64,000 bases of DNA from Nocardioidaceae bacterium SCSIO 66511 (GTDB lineage: Bacteria; Actinomycetota; Actinomycetes; Propionibacteriales; Nocardioidaceae): contig CP095846.1 in assembly GCA_023100825.1 (NCBI GenBank), forward strand, positions 62,001 to 126,000. The letters are read 5' to 3'. Every line of letters begins with the position of its first letter. The first letter of the stretch is position 1. Below the pieces are notes generated by a model. The model saw nothing but the letters and a program-made list of their open reading frames with translations. It was not told the origin of the DNA and searched no databases. Below, in pieces: positions 8,803 to 16,726 of the stretch. The position numbers were made by a program, and so were the translations under genes.

Positions 8803-8829
8803 GACCCGATCGGTCAGTCCGATCGGGTC
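8803..8829. terminator. Bidirectional hairpin terminator
   Basis: Perfect 11-bp stem (8803-8813 and 8819-8829) with a 5-nt loop between the methyltransferase stop and the convergent DivIVA-like gene. Its right arm overlaps the DivIVA-like stop codon by two bases. Symmetry lets it serve both strands. Confidence 0.65.
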
Positions 8830-9412
8830 AGGCCGACCTGTCCGGCAGGCTTCGACGCGGCTCGGGCAACGAAGCCCGCTGCGTCTCGCTGCGATCCGAC
8901 AGGCGCGGAACCTCGCCGAGCGTCTCGACCTGTTCGTTGAGCGCATCGAGCACAGCACGCAACTGGACCTGCGCCACCTTGGCGAACGTACGTACGTACT
9001 CGATCTCGGGCACTTGGTGGTCGTAGCCGCCCACCGTACCGTCACCGTCGATCGCATCGTTCTGCCGGACGAGCGATGCGGCGGTCTGCTGCGCTTCTTT
9101 GACGATCTCGCGCTGTTGGGTGCGAGCCGACGACATCAGATCGCGGGCATGGGTGACGGCCTCGTCGATCAGGTTGTCCGAGATCTTCTGCGCCTCGCTG
9201 AACATCAGGACGGCACGTTCGTTGATCGCGTTGTCGCTGCTCGACTCACGCTCGGCACGAAGTGTGGCGATCTCCTGTTCCTGTTGTTCGATCGTGTCGG
9301 CCAGGGCATCGAGGTAGCGCAGGACCTCGTCCTGGTCGAATCCGTTGCGGTGGACGGTGAACCGGGCGTTCCGAATCGTCGCCGCCATCCGACTCGTCTG
9401 GGTCTCACTCAC
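8828..9412 (-). CDS. DivIVA-domain coiled-coil protein
   Basis: A 194-residue protein with an N-terminal DivIVA-like start (NARFTVHRNGFDQDEVLRYL) that normally anchors such proteins to curved membrane, followed by a long coiled coil (about 35-125; EQQEQEIATLRAERE, FSEAQKISDNLIDEAV). The C-terminus is polar, with a LPEPRR and LPDRSA tail. DivIVA/Wag31 proteins organise cell poles and septa. This shorter paralogue probably has an accessory role. Its start overlaps the flavohaemoglobin stop by 4 bp (ATGA), an unexpected partner that implies co-expression with haem proteins. Confidence 0.8.
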   Translation of the reverse strand: MSETQTSRMAATIRNARFTVHRNGFDQDEVLRYLDALADTIEQQEQEIATLRAERESSSDNAINERAVLMFSEAQKISDNLIDEAVTHARDLMSSARTQQREIVKEAQQTAASLVRQNDAIDGDGTVGGYDHQVPEIEYVRTFAKVAQVQLRAVLDALNEQVETLGEVPRLSDRSETQRASLPEPRRSLPDRSA

Positions 9413-10575
9413 GACTGGCCTCCTGCGTCATGCTGGGCGAAGACGGGCTGGTAGCCGCCATCGCCGAAGTGTTCGTGGCGGATGTCGGCCGAAGGGACGC
9501 CACCCACCGTGGTGAGCTGGGTAACCGTGTGCTCGACCATCGCCGGTGAGCCACACACGTAAGCCGTGCCGCCGCTCCACGAGCCGTGCCCGGCGGCGAC
9601 CGCGCCGACGGGGCCGCGCAGACCCTGCCAGCTGGGATCGTCGGAGACGGCGGCGTGATAGTCGAACCAGGGACGGTCGTTGAGGGCAGTGAGGGCTTCG
9701 TCGGCGTACAGGTTCCACGGCATTCGCGCGCCGTGGAACAGATCGACCTTCGGCCCGTCGCCGTTCTGCTGCCAATGCTCGTCGATTTGATCGACGACTG
9801 CGCGCAGTGGCGCCAGGCCGGTGCCGCCGGCCACCATCAGTACTCGTTCAGGCGGTTTGTCGAGGGTCAGCGCCTCGCCGACGGGAGCACCGAGCTTGAC
9901 GGTGTCTCCCTTCCGCAACGTACGCACCATCGCGGTGCTGACCTGGCCTCCGTCGACGACCTGTACGTGCAACTCGATGACGCCGTCGTCGCGGGGCGCA
10001 TTCGCCGGACTGTAGTAGCGCCACAAGCGCGGACGTTGCGGTACCTCGACGGCCATGGACTGGCCGGGGCGGTACGGCAGCGGCTGGTCCGGGCGTACGT
10101 GGATCGCAGTGACGTCGACGCTGCGTCGCTCGGTCGCGATCACCTCGGCGTTCCACCAGGACGGCGTCGTCTCGGCCGACTTCTCCGCGCCGTCGATCAT
10201 CACCTTGGCGATGACGCCGTACGCGGCGGTCCAGTCGGCGGCCAGTTCGTCGGTCCATCGCGGTCCGAGGAAATGCCCGAGAGTGGCGAGCAGCGAAGCG
10301 CCGACAGCGTCGTAGTGCTCCGGTTCGACGGCGAAGCGTCGATGGTCCGAGCCGAGCGAGTTGATGAACGGCATCACCTCGTCGAGCTCGTCGACGTGGG
10401 TCACGATGTTGGCGAGTGCGCCGACCAGCTTGTCGCGCTGCTGCGACATCGAGACCGGGAACATCGAGCGGAGCTCGGGGTGGGACAGGAACAGATGCGA
10501 GTAGAAGAACAGGGGGACGTCGTCTCCGGACTTGGTGACGATGGCCCACGAGTCCTTGAGTGCTGCGGTATCCAT
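9409..10575 (-). CDS. hmp: Flavohaemoglobin-like globin-FNR protein
   Basis: A 388-residue protein with a globin domain (1-135) and a ferredoxin-NADP reductase-type domain (150-380). The globin has B10 Tyr25, CD1 Phe39, an E7-region Gln45/46 and proximal His78 (SDHRRF), as in flavohaemoglobins. The reductase part has the FAD motif RYYSPANAP and the NAD motif GGTGLAPL. Such proteins turn nitric oxide and oxygen into nitrate using NAD(P)H in the cytosol. The length fits Hmp. It lies 4 bp after a truncated haemoglobin gene and overlaps a DivIVA-like gene, forming a three-gene minus-strand operon. A nitrosative-stress role is inferred from family and context. Confidence 0.9.
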   Translation of the reverse strand: MDTAALKDSWAIVTKSGDDVPLFFYSHLFLSHPELRSMFPVSMSQQRDKLVGALANIVTHVDELDEVMPFINSLGSDHRRFAVEPEHYDAVGASLLATLGHFLGPRWTDELAADWTAAYGVIAKVMIDGAEKSAETTPSWWNAEVIATERRSVDVTAIHVRPDQPLPYRPGQSMAVEVPQRPRLWRYYSPANAPRDDGVIELHVQVVDGGQVSTAMVRTLRKGDTVKLGAPVGEALTLDKPPERVLMVAGGTGLAPLRAVVDQIDEHWQQNGDGPKVDLFHGARMPWNLYADEALTALNDRPWFDYHAAVSDDPSWQGLRGPVGAVAAGHGSWSGGTAYVCGSPAMVEHTVTQLTTVGGVPSADIRHEHFGDGGYQPVFAQHDAGGQS

Positions 10576-10579
10576 GCGA

Positions 10580-10969
10580 TCAGGACGCAGTGACGATGTC
10601 CGCCCGGGCTGCGCCGAGTGAACCGCCGAGTCGGTCGATCACGTCCGACGGGACACCGGCCTCGGTCAGCGCCGTGACCAGGTGGGTGACGACTCGATCG
10701 AAGTCTGCAGCGCCGATGTCCATGCCCGCGTGGGCTGTGCGCAGATCGCGGCCGTCGTACTCGGCCGGACCGCCCAGCAAGTGTGAGACAAGCATCACCT
10801 GGTGTCGCTTCAGATGCTCCATGCGGGTTTCGGCGAAGTAGTCGACCAAACTCGGGTCAGCGAGAATCAGGTCGTAGAAGCGGTCCACGACCGCACTCAC
10901 TGCGCGTCCGCCGCCGATCCGTTCGTAGTCGCTCGGCTCGGAATTTGGGCGCACTGCATCATCAGACAT
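10580..10969 (-). CDS. glbN: Truncated haemoglobin, group I (trHbN)
   Basis: A 129-residue 2-over-2 globin. The proximal haem ligand is His80 in LRTAHAGM. A Tyr in the B helix (RFYDLI, Tyr32) and the conserved YERIGG start identify group I. In mycobacteria trHbN detoxifies nitric oxide and needs a reductase. Here the very next gene is a flavohaemoglobin whose FNR domain could supply electrons, but that is inference. It is the first gene of the haem-protein operon. The charged N-terminal extension (residues 1-13) before YERIGG resembles the pre-A segment of mycobacterial trHbN. Confidence 0.9.
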   Translation of the reverse strand: MSDDAVRPNSEPSDYERIGGGRAVSAVVDRFYDLILADPSLVDYFAETRMEHLKRHQVMLVSHLLGGPAEYDGRDLRTAHAGMDIGAADFDRVVTHLVTALTEAGVPSDVIDRLGGSLGAARADIVTAS

Positions 10970-11180
10970 CTACGGCTCCCTCGGTACTTGTCGTCGAAGT
11001 CTGCGGGAACGCTACTGTCTGAATCGCGTTATGTACAGAGGGTTTGAGGTCGATACCAACGCGCAAGATGTTGTAACACGTCACTGATTTTGCAACGCCG
11101 CCACGTTTGTAAACCGTGCTGGCGCGACAACATTGGCCGAAGCGTTCACGGCATTTCAGGTCATGAACGCCCGATACCGG
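10970..11180. promoter_or_regulatory. Probable promoter region of the globin operon
   Basis: The 211 bp before the trHbN start are comparatively AT-rich between 11030 and 11120. A weak TGTTGTAACA dyad occurs near 11067-11076. No firm -35/-10 pair or known nitric-oxide regulator site can be assigned by eye. Confidence 0.3.
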
Positions 11181-11390
11181 CTAGTAGCCGCGACCGGGGA
11201 GTCCGGGCGGCGCCGAGGAGGTGCCCGTCCAGCTCGGACCCGGGTTCGGCGTCGGGTGCGGCGCATTCGGCTGCGACGACTGCCCGGCCAAAACGCTGCG
11301 TCGGATGCCTTCGTCTGCTTCACGCAGCAACTGCTCATAGATCGGCTCGGCGGTCGTGTGTGATCCCCAGCCCGTGTTCGTTCCAGTCAT
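11181..11390 (-). CDS. Small hypothetical protein, 69 aa
   Basis: Encodes 69 residues. The first half is a plausible helix (AEPIYEQLLREADEGIRRSV), and the second half is Pro/Ser/Gly-rich and probably disordered. No cysteines, signal peptide or membrane helix. The ATG at 11390 is preceded on the minus strand by a purine-rich GGGAG and GTGGG region that could bind ribosomes. It is divergent from dinB2, with 92 bp between the starts. I prefer it to overlapping plus-strand frames because those are Arg-rich and without structure. I do not recognise the family. Confidence 0.5.
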   Translation of the reverse strand: MTGTNTGWGSHTTAEPIYEQLLREADEGIRRSVLAGQSSQPNAPHPTPNPGPSWTGTSSAPPGLPGRGY

Positions 11391-11482
11391 ATCCCACTTG
11401 CTCCCTCGCGCGATGCTCTCGAACCGCCCACCAACCGTACGGGATCCGGGCGGATGTCGGTGGACGGCGGCAGGATGTAGCC

Positions 11483-12529
11483 ATGGCGCGTTGGGTGCTC
11501 CACGTCGACATGGACCAGTTCCTCGCGGCCGTCGAGCTCCTCCGTCGGCCCGAGCTCATCGGCCTGCCCGTTGTCGTCGGCGGTCGAGGCGACCCATCCG
11601 AACGAGCAGTCGTATCGACGGCGTCGTACGAGGCACGAGAGTTCGGCATCCGCTCGGGCATGCCCTTGAAGACCGCCGTTCGCAAATGCCCGGAGGCGGT
11701 CTTACTGCCGGTCGACTTTCCGGAGTACGACGCTGCGTCGGCGACGGTGATGGAGGCCCTTCGTACGTATCCGGGCACCGTCGTCGAGGTGCTCGGCTGG
11801 GATGAAGCGTTCGTCGGCATCGCGGCCGACGACCCCGTCGATGCCGCCCGAGGGCTGCAGGCGGCGGTGCTCGAAGCTTCCAAGCTGCATTGCTCCGTCG
11901 GCATCGGCGACACGCTCGTCCGAGCCAAGATCGCCACCGAGTTCGGGAAGCCGCGCGGGGTGTTCATGCTGACCAAGGAGAACTGGATGGAGGTCATGGG
12001 GAAGCGGCCGACGCAGGCGCTGTGGGGAGTCGGTAAGCGGATCGCGCAGCGTCTTGGCGGACTGGAGATCCACACCGTAAGCGACCTCGCGTACGCGGCC
12101 GAGCCGGAGCTGGTGGCCGAGTTCGGACCGAACACCGGGCCGTACCTGCGCAACTTGGGTCGCGGTCTGAGCCGGGCGACCGTCGATGACACCCCGTGGG
12201 TAGCCCGTGCACATGGGCACGAGACGACCTACCAGCAGAACCTCACGGGCGTCGAGGAGATCGCCGGCGCCGTACGGGCGCTGGCCGAGCAGGTCGTGGT
12301 CGACATCCGCGCCGAGGAGCGCCCTTGTATGCGCGTCCACCTGAAGGTGCGCTTCGCGCCGTTCTTCACCTTCACCCGCGTACGAAAACTGCAGGAGCCC
12401 ACGTACGACCCGGAGGTGATCGCGCAGACTGCGCTCGACCTGCTTGCCGGGCTGGACGACGATCGGCCGATTCGGCTGCTCGGTGTACGCGCCGAGATGG
12501 TGCCGCCGGAGGGCGGTTACGACCGATGA
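11483..12529 (+). CDS. dinB2: Y-family DNA polymerase, DinB2/DinP type
   Basis: A 348-residue translesion polymerase resembling mycobacterial DinB2 (Rv3056). The N-terminal metal site has Asp9 (HVDMDQF), and the palm carries Asp107-Glu108 in GWDEAF. YEAREFGIRSGM, SVGIGDTLVRAKIATEF and the helix-hairpin-helix ALWGVGKRI follow the family order. The C-terminal little-finger domain ends LLGVRAEM. The protein stops soon after this and no QLxLF-like beta-clamp motif is visible, as for mycobacterial DinB2. The ATG at 11483 is chosen because it aligns with the family start. It would copy damaged DNA or insert ribonucleotides. A LexA box is not evident. Confidence 0.9.
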   Translation: MARWVLHVDMDQFLAAVELLRRPELIGLPVVVGGRGDPSERAVVSTASYEAREFGIRSGMPLKTAVRKCPEAVLLPVDFPEYDAASATVMEALRTYPGTVVEVLGWDEAFVGIAADDPVDAARGLQAAVLEASKLHCSVGIGDTLVRAKIATEFGKPRGVFMLTKENWMEVMGKRPTQALWGVGKRIAQRLGGLEIHTVSDLAYAAEPELVAEFGPNTGPYLRNLGRGLSRATVDDTPWVARAHGHETTYQQNLTGVEEIAGAVRALAEQVVVDIRAEERPCMRVHLKVRFAPFFTFTRVRKLQEPTYDPEVIAQTALDLLAGLDDDRPIRLLGVRAEMVPPEGGYDR

Positions 12530-12540
12530 CCCGTCGTCGG

Positions 12541-13266
12541 CTAACCGAGCGCGAGCCCGCGTAGTTCGGCTTCATACGCGGCGTACGCACCGCGGAGCTC
12601 CGCGGCCGGCCAATCGACGGGCAGCAGCGGCGCCGGGAGCAACGGGTCGGTCGCGAGGTGTCGAACGAGCTGGGCCGCGACCGCGAGTCGTGCCGCGGGC
12701 TCCGTTGTGGCCTCCAGCCGAGCGCGTAGCCGCCGGCCGCCTCCGCTCCAGGCGCCCAGATCCCACAGCGATGCCGCAAGATCGACGGAGTCGCCGTCCG
12801 GCACCGCACGAAACGTCGTGAGCACCCGGTTCGCCGCGTACTCCGAGGGTCGGCGGAGGTTGGCCGGCCGAGTCCAGACACCTTCGCGGAGCTCCGCGAG
12901 CCGGTGCGCGCGCATGGTGTCGCGCAGTGCCGCGCGCTGCGAGCCAGTGCGGCCGGTGACGGAGACGACGGCGAGCTCCCAGTCGCCGTCCCATTCGGTC
13001 TCCGCGTCGTCGATCGCCTCCGTCTGATAGCGCTGACGCTCGACAAGTGGGTCGCCGAGCACGTACTCGGCGTGACTGCGCTCGACCTCGCCCGCGGCGA
13101 CGGCGCGGCTGAGTGCGGCGCGGATCGTCGATGCGGAGATCCCGAAGTAGTTGCCGGCGCGGGTCATCGCCGACGGGCTGATCGGCTCGGGATGGGCGCC
13201 GAGTAGCAGGCTGAGCACGACGGAGCGTGCCGGGAGCGGGGTGGGTCGGTGCTGGTCGGCTGCCAC
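12541..13266 (-). CDS. PaaX-family transcriptional regulator
   Basis: A 241-residue regulator with an N-terminal winged helix (PARSVVLSLLLGAHPEPISP; FGISASTIRAALSRAVAAGE) and the PaaX C-terminal effector domain (EWDGDWELAVVSV; LREGVWTRPANL; LWDLGAW). PaaX proteins repress aromatic degradation genes and are often released by CoA thioesters. It is divergent from an acyl-CoA-dehydrogenase-like gene, with 78 bp between starts, so a CoA-linked ligand is reasonable. GTG 13266 is my start. No strong Shine-Dalgarno sequence is visible, and a slightly different start is possible. It is convergent with dinB2. Confidence 0.82.
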   Translation of the reverse strand: MAADQHRPTPLPARSVVLSLLLGAHPEPISPSAMTRAGNYFGISASTIRAALSRAVAAGEVERSHAEYVLGDPLVERQRYQTEAIDDAETEWDGDWELAVVSVTGRTGSQRAALRDTMRAHRLAELREGVWTRPANLRRPSEYAANRVLTTFRAVPDGDSVDLAASLWDLGAWSGGGRRLRARLEATTEPAARLAVAAQLVRHLATDPLLPAPLLPVDWPAAELRGAYAAYEAELRGLALG

Positions 13267-13303
13267 AGACGCAGCATCGCACGCTACAGGTTCGGGTACA
13301 ACC

Positions 13304-13322
13304 GTGGCACAATATGTAACAC
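13304..13322. promoter_or_regulatory. Candidate PaaX operator
   Basis: Imperfect dyad GTGGCAC-AATAT-GTAACAC between the divergent paaX-like and AidB-like genes. Five of seven bases per arm are symmetric. The AT-rich centre overlaps a possible -10 element for the acyl-CoA dehydrogenase. Binding is inferred from placement only. Confidence 0.4.
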
Positions 13323-13344
13323 TTCGTCGATCGAGAGGTGCCTC

Positions 13345-14976
13345 ATGTCCGCAACGCACGACGTGCTCAACCAGGCGCCGCCCCTCGTCGGGCATGACAC
13401 GAGTGCGGACGCTGCCCTCCGTGAAGGCGTCGAGCGTGAGGGCGCCGGCTGGGCGATGCAGGAGCTCGAGGAGCTCGGCCGTCTCGCCGGCAGCTCGGAG
13501 GTACAGGAGTGGGGCCGCCTCGCTGAGCGCTATCCGCCGCGGCTTGTGACCCACGACCGTTACGGCCACCGCATCGACGAAGTGGAGTACGTTCCGGCGT
13601 ACCACCGCCTGATGGAAACCGCAGTCTCCCACGGGCTGCATGGCGCGGCCTGGGCCGACGACCGACCAGGCGCACATGTCGCCCGGGCGGCGAAGCTGAT
13701 GGCATGGTCGGCCGACGCCGGCCACGCGTGTCCGGTCTCGATGACGTACTCGATCGTTCCTGCGCTCCGAGCGGCGCCCGACCTCGCGGCCGTGTACGAA
13801 CGCCTGTTGACGAATCGTTACTACGACTACGGCCTACGCGAGCCGACCACCAAGCGCGGACTCATCGCCGGCATGTCGATGACCGAGAAGCAGGGCGGAT
13901 CAGACGTACGTGCCAACACCACGCGCGCGGAGCCGCAGCCCGACGGGTCGTACCGACTCACCGGGCACAAGTGGTTCACGTCGGCGCCGATGTCCGATCT
14001 GTTCCTGACGCTCGCGCAGGCTCCGGAGGGCCTGTCGTGTTTCCTGGTGCCGCGGGTGTTGCCTGGTGGACAACGCAACGCGATCGCTCTGATGCGTCTC
14101 AAGGACAAGCTCGGCAACCGCTCCAATGCGTCGGCCGAGATCGAGTACGACGGGGCGTACGGCTGGCGGGTCGGTGATGAAGGCCGAGGCGTACGCACCA
14201 TCGTCGAGATGGTCAACATGACAAGACTCGACTGCGTCGTCGCGACGTCGACCGGGATGCGTACATCGCTGGTGATGGCGGCGCACCATGCGCGGCACCG
14301 CGCTGCGTTCGGCAAGTCACTCATCGACCAACCCCTGATGCGCAACGTACTCGCCGATCTGGCGATCGAGTCCGAGGCCGCGACGTCGGCGATGCTCCGC
14401 CTCGCCGGTGCCAACGACCGGGCGGTCCGCGGGGACGAGTCGGAGGGTGCGTTGCGCCGGCTCGCACTGGCGGCGACGAAGTACTACGTGTGCAAGCGCG
14501 GGCCGATCCATGCTGCCGAGGCACTGGAGTGCCTGGGCGGCAATGGCTACGTTGAGGAGTCGGATCTTCCGCGGATCTACCGGGAGCTGCCGTTGTTGTC
14601 GATCTGGGAGGGGTCGGGCAACGTCGCGGCGTTGGACGCTCTGCGGGCGATGGCGCGCGAACCCCAGACCCTCGAGGCGTACTTCGCCGAGGTGGAGCAG
14701 GCCGCAGGTGCCGATGCGCGATTCGACGACGCCCTTGCACGGTTGAAGAAGGACCTCGGCTCGCTCGACGACATCGAGCTGCGCGCGCGACGGGTCGTCG
14801 AGCAGATCGCGCTGGTGTTCCAGGGCTCGCTGCTCGTGCGGCACGCGCCGAGCGCGGTCGCCGACGCATTCTGCGCTAGTCGGCTCGACCGTGACTGGGG
14901 CGGCGCGCTCGGCACCCTGCCCGCCGGACTCGACCTCGGCCCGGTGCTGGAGCGTACGTACGTCGAGGTGCCGTGA
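13345..14976 (+). CDS. AidB-like acyl-CoA dehydrogenase family protein
   Basis: A 543-residue flavoprotein of the AidB branch of acyl-CoA dehydrogenases, longer than the usual 380. The N-terminal extension runs to about residue 170. The FAD-binding middle has GLIAGMSMTEKQGGSDVRAN and HKWFTSAPMSD. The C-terminal helical domain includes ECLGGNGYVEESDLPRIYRE and IWEGSGNV, where Glu422 sits at the catalytic-base position. AidB protects DNA from alkylation in E. coli and has weak isovaleryl-CoA dehydrogenase activity. In actinobacteria the role is unclear. GAGAGGTG before the ATG at 13345 sets the start. Control by the divergent PaaX-like gene is probable. Confidence 0.87.
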   Translation: MSATHDVLNQAPPLVGHDTSADAALREGVEREGAGWAMQELEELGRLAGSSEVQEWGRLAERYPPRLVTHDRYGHRIDEVEYVPAYHRLMETAVSHGLHGAAWADDRPGAHVARAAKLMAWSADAGHACPVSMTYSIVPALRAAPDLAAVYERLLTNRYYDYGLREPTTKRGLIAGMSMTEKQGGSDVRANTTRAEPQPDGSYRLTGHKWFTSAPMSDLFLTLAQAPEGLSCFLVPRVLPGGQRNAIALMRLKDKLGNRSNASAEIEYDGAYGWRVGDEGRGVRTIVEMVNMTRLDCVVATSTGMRTSLVMAAHHARHRAAFGKSLIDQPLMRNVLADLAIESEAATSAMLRLAGANDRAVRGDESEGALRRLALAATKYYVCKRGPIHAAEALECLGGNGYVEESDLPRIYRELPLLSIWEGSGNVAALDALRAMAREPQTLEAYFAEVEQAAGADARFDDALARLKKDLGSLDDIELRARRVVEQIALVFQGSLLVRHAPSAVADAFCASRLDRDWGGALGTLPAGLDLGPVLERTYVEVP

Positions 14977-15011
14977 TCGCGGCGCACGTCGGGAGGTGAC
15001 GCGCTCTCGTG

Positions 15012-15321
15012 GTTCCTACGGTGCGGCTACCCCGCCTGCCCACCTCGGTTCGCGCTCGGCTTTCCCGCTACGTCTGGCTGGGCAGACGCGGCGACGCGCG
15101 GAGGCGCCATTTCGGTTCGGTTGCTTGGCGGCTTTCGCGGCACTTTGAGATGGGATCGGGGTAACGTTCGGATTCGGCGTCACATACGTACCGATGGCCA
15201 CGTACGAACCAATCGGCGTGGCAAGGTGCCACTTTGCACGGTGTAGCTGCCGTGCAAAGTGGAGTTTCACCATGTCTACTTGGTAAACGACCACCACCGA
15301 CTCCGCAAGAACCGACCGCTA
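15012..15321 (-). repeat. Dispersed repeat, copy A (partial, inverted)
   Basis: First of four copies of a roughly 0.5-kb intergenic repeat, in opposite orientation to the others. The central hairpin (15229-15262; CCACTTTGCACGG and CCGTGCAAAGTGG) and the adjoining GTTTCACCATGTCTACTTGG are nearly identical to the other copies. One long arm (15012-15130; includes GGTTCGGTTGCTTGGCGGCT) is present. The other arm is cut off where the next gene's stop codon begins at 15319. It lies exactly between convergent genes. Confidence 0.85.
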
Positions 15322-16080
15322 CGGGGCATACGAGCGAGTGAGTCGCTGGACCTCCGCGTACGCAATCGCCTCCGGACTCGTTCCGGCGCGTACGCAGTCG
15401 ACTGCGGTAACCGCGGCTGCGAGGGCAGCCCGGTACGGGAGTGATCCCGAGCTGACCCGACGAACGCCGAGCTCGGAGAGCTCGGCAACGCTGAGGCCCG
15501 GTTGGGGCAGGACGTTCAGGGGTACGTCGAACCCGGATGCGAGCGCGACGATCGTCTCTGGATCGAATGCGCCGGGTACGAAGACTCCGTCTGCACCGGC
15601 CCCGACATAGTGTCGCGCGCGTTCGAGGGTGTGCTCGATGGTCGCGTCCTGACCGAGCCAGAACGTGTCGACCCGCGCGTTCACGAACACGGCGTCGCCG
15701 CAGGTCGCTTTGATCTCGGCGATCTTCGATGCGTGGGCCACTGGTTCGATCAGCGTTTCCGAGGTGCTGTCCTCGATGTTGATGCCTGCGACGCCCAACT
15801 CGTCGACATACGCGGCGACCCGGGCCGGATCGCCGTCGAATCCGTCTTCAATGTCTGCTGAGACGTGCACGGGCAGAGTACGAAGGGCGCGTACGAGGTC
15901 GCGCGTACGCTCTCGGCCGCCGCGCGCTCCGTCGGGGTGGCCGTGACTCGCTGAGACACCGAGGCTGGTCGTACCGACGGCGGGGTGACCGGCATCGACG
16001 AACGCGAGCGCCGAGGCGACGTCCCAGGCATTCGGCAACAGCAGCGCCCCGCGACCGTGATGCAGATCGGCGAACGTCAT
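15319..16080 (-). CDS. Isocitrate lyase/PEP mutase family protein
   Basis: A 253-residue (beta/alpha)8 enzyme of the PEP-mutase/isocitrate-lyase superfamily, which makes or breaks C-C or C-P bonds in 2-oxo or dicarboxylic acids with Mg2+. Visible motifs are LPNAWDVASA, the loop GTTSLGVSASHGHPDG, VSADIEDGFDGDP, INIEDS and FVNARVDTFW. The KKCGH active-site signature of true isocitrate lyase is absent, so another reaction such as a methylmalonate-type lyase is likely. The ATG at 16080 overlaps the upstream stop by 4 bp. It is the last gene of a minus-strand operon and its 3' end touches repeat copy A. Confidence 0.82.
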   Translation of the reverse strand: MTFADLHHGRGALLLPNAWDVASALAFVDAGHPAVGTTSLGVSASHGHPDGARGGRERTRDLVRALRTLPVHVSADIEDGFDGDPARVAAYVDELGVAGINIEDSTSETLIEPVAHASKIAEIKATCGDAVFVNARVDTFWLGQDATIEHTLERARHYVGAGADGVFVPGAFDPETIVALASGFDVPLNVLPQPGLSVAELSELGVRRVSSGSLPYRAALAAAVTAVDCVRAGTSPEAIAYAEVQRLTRSYAP

Positions 16081-16652
16081 GTCAGCGCCGCCGCTGCCAG
16101 TCGGCGGGCGATCGCCTCGCCCGGACATGCATGTGGGCCGCGCCCGAAGTGCGCGTCGGCGAGATCGACCTCGACGACCGTACCGTCTGGTGCGACACGC
16201 CGAGTCATCGGAACGGGCGCTCTACCGTCGCCCGCCTCCAGTGCGTCGATGAGTGCGCGCGTACCCGCATGCGCCTGTACGAGAAGGCAGATCGTGGCGG
16301 CGACGCGTTCACTGCGTTCGTCGAACTCCGTTACGAAACGCTCGACGGCCTCGTCGGCTTCGGTCGTTGTCGGCTGATGTGGGTGGTACGCGGCGGCGAT
16401 CGACGCGACCTGGTGTGCGAGCGATCTCGGCAGACCGAGCGAACGCAGCAGGCAGTCCGTCGGATCCTCGCCCGGGTACGGATCGACGTCGAGCCGGTCG
16501 AGCTGGTCTTCGACGGCCGCGCGCATGCGGGCATGGTCTGTGCCGTCGGCGAAACGCGCGATATGAGAGCGCAGCCACCCCATCCCGTGGGCGCCCGCCT
16601 CCGGCGTCGGCATTCGGTACGCAGGATCGAGAAGAACTGTTGAGCGGAGCAT
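16077..16652 (-). CDS. Very short cytochrome P450-like protein
   Basis: Encodes 191 residues, half the usual P450 length. The haem-thiolate loop is intact: HFGRGPHACPGEAIA with Cys176. It is preceded by the strand VPMTRRVAPDGT, and near the N-terminus RFADGTDHARMRAAV resembles the P450 C-helix region. The segment ICLLVQAHAGTRALIDAL looks like a degenerate I-helix without the acid-alcohol pair. The K-helix ExxR motif, present in nearly all P450s, is missing between residues 140 and 150. The ATG at 16652 fits, 75 bp after the preceding gene. It may bind haem without mono-oxygenase activity. I cannot tell a decayed gene from a functional mini-form. Confidence 0.7.
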   Translation of the reverse strand: MLRSTVLLDPAYRMPTPEAGAHGMGWLRSHIARFADGTDHARMRAAVEDQLDRLDVDPYPGEDPTDCLLRSLGLPRSLAHQVASIAAAYHPHQPTTTEADEAVERFVTEFDERSERVAATICLLVQAHAGTRALIDALEAGDGRAPVPMTRRVAPDGTVVEVDLADAHFGRGPHACPGEAIARRLAAAALT

Positions 16653-16726
16653 TCTCCGATTGTGGGCGCCCGATGTTTCGTTGCCGGCCGAACCATCGCT
16701 GCGGCGAGGCGATGACGGCGCCGGTC

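Noticed and set aside
11090-11482. N-terminal extension of DinB2 by 131 codons
   Set aside because: The extra residues are Arg/Cys/Ser-rich without a known domain. The family starts at the ATG at 11483 with RWVLHVDMDQF.
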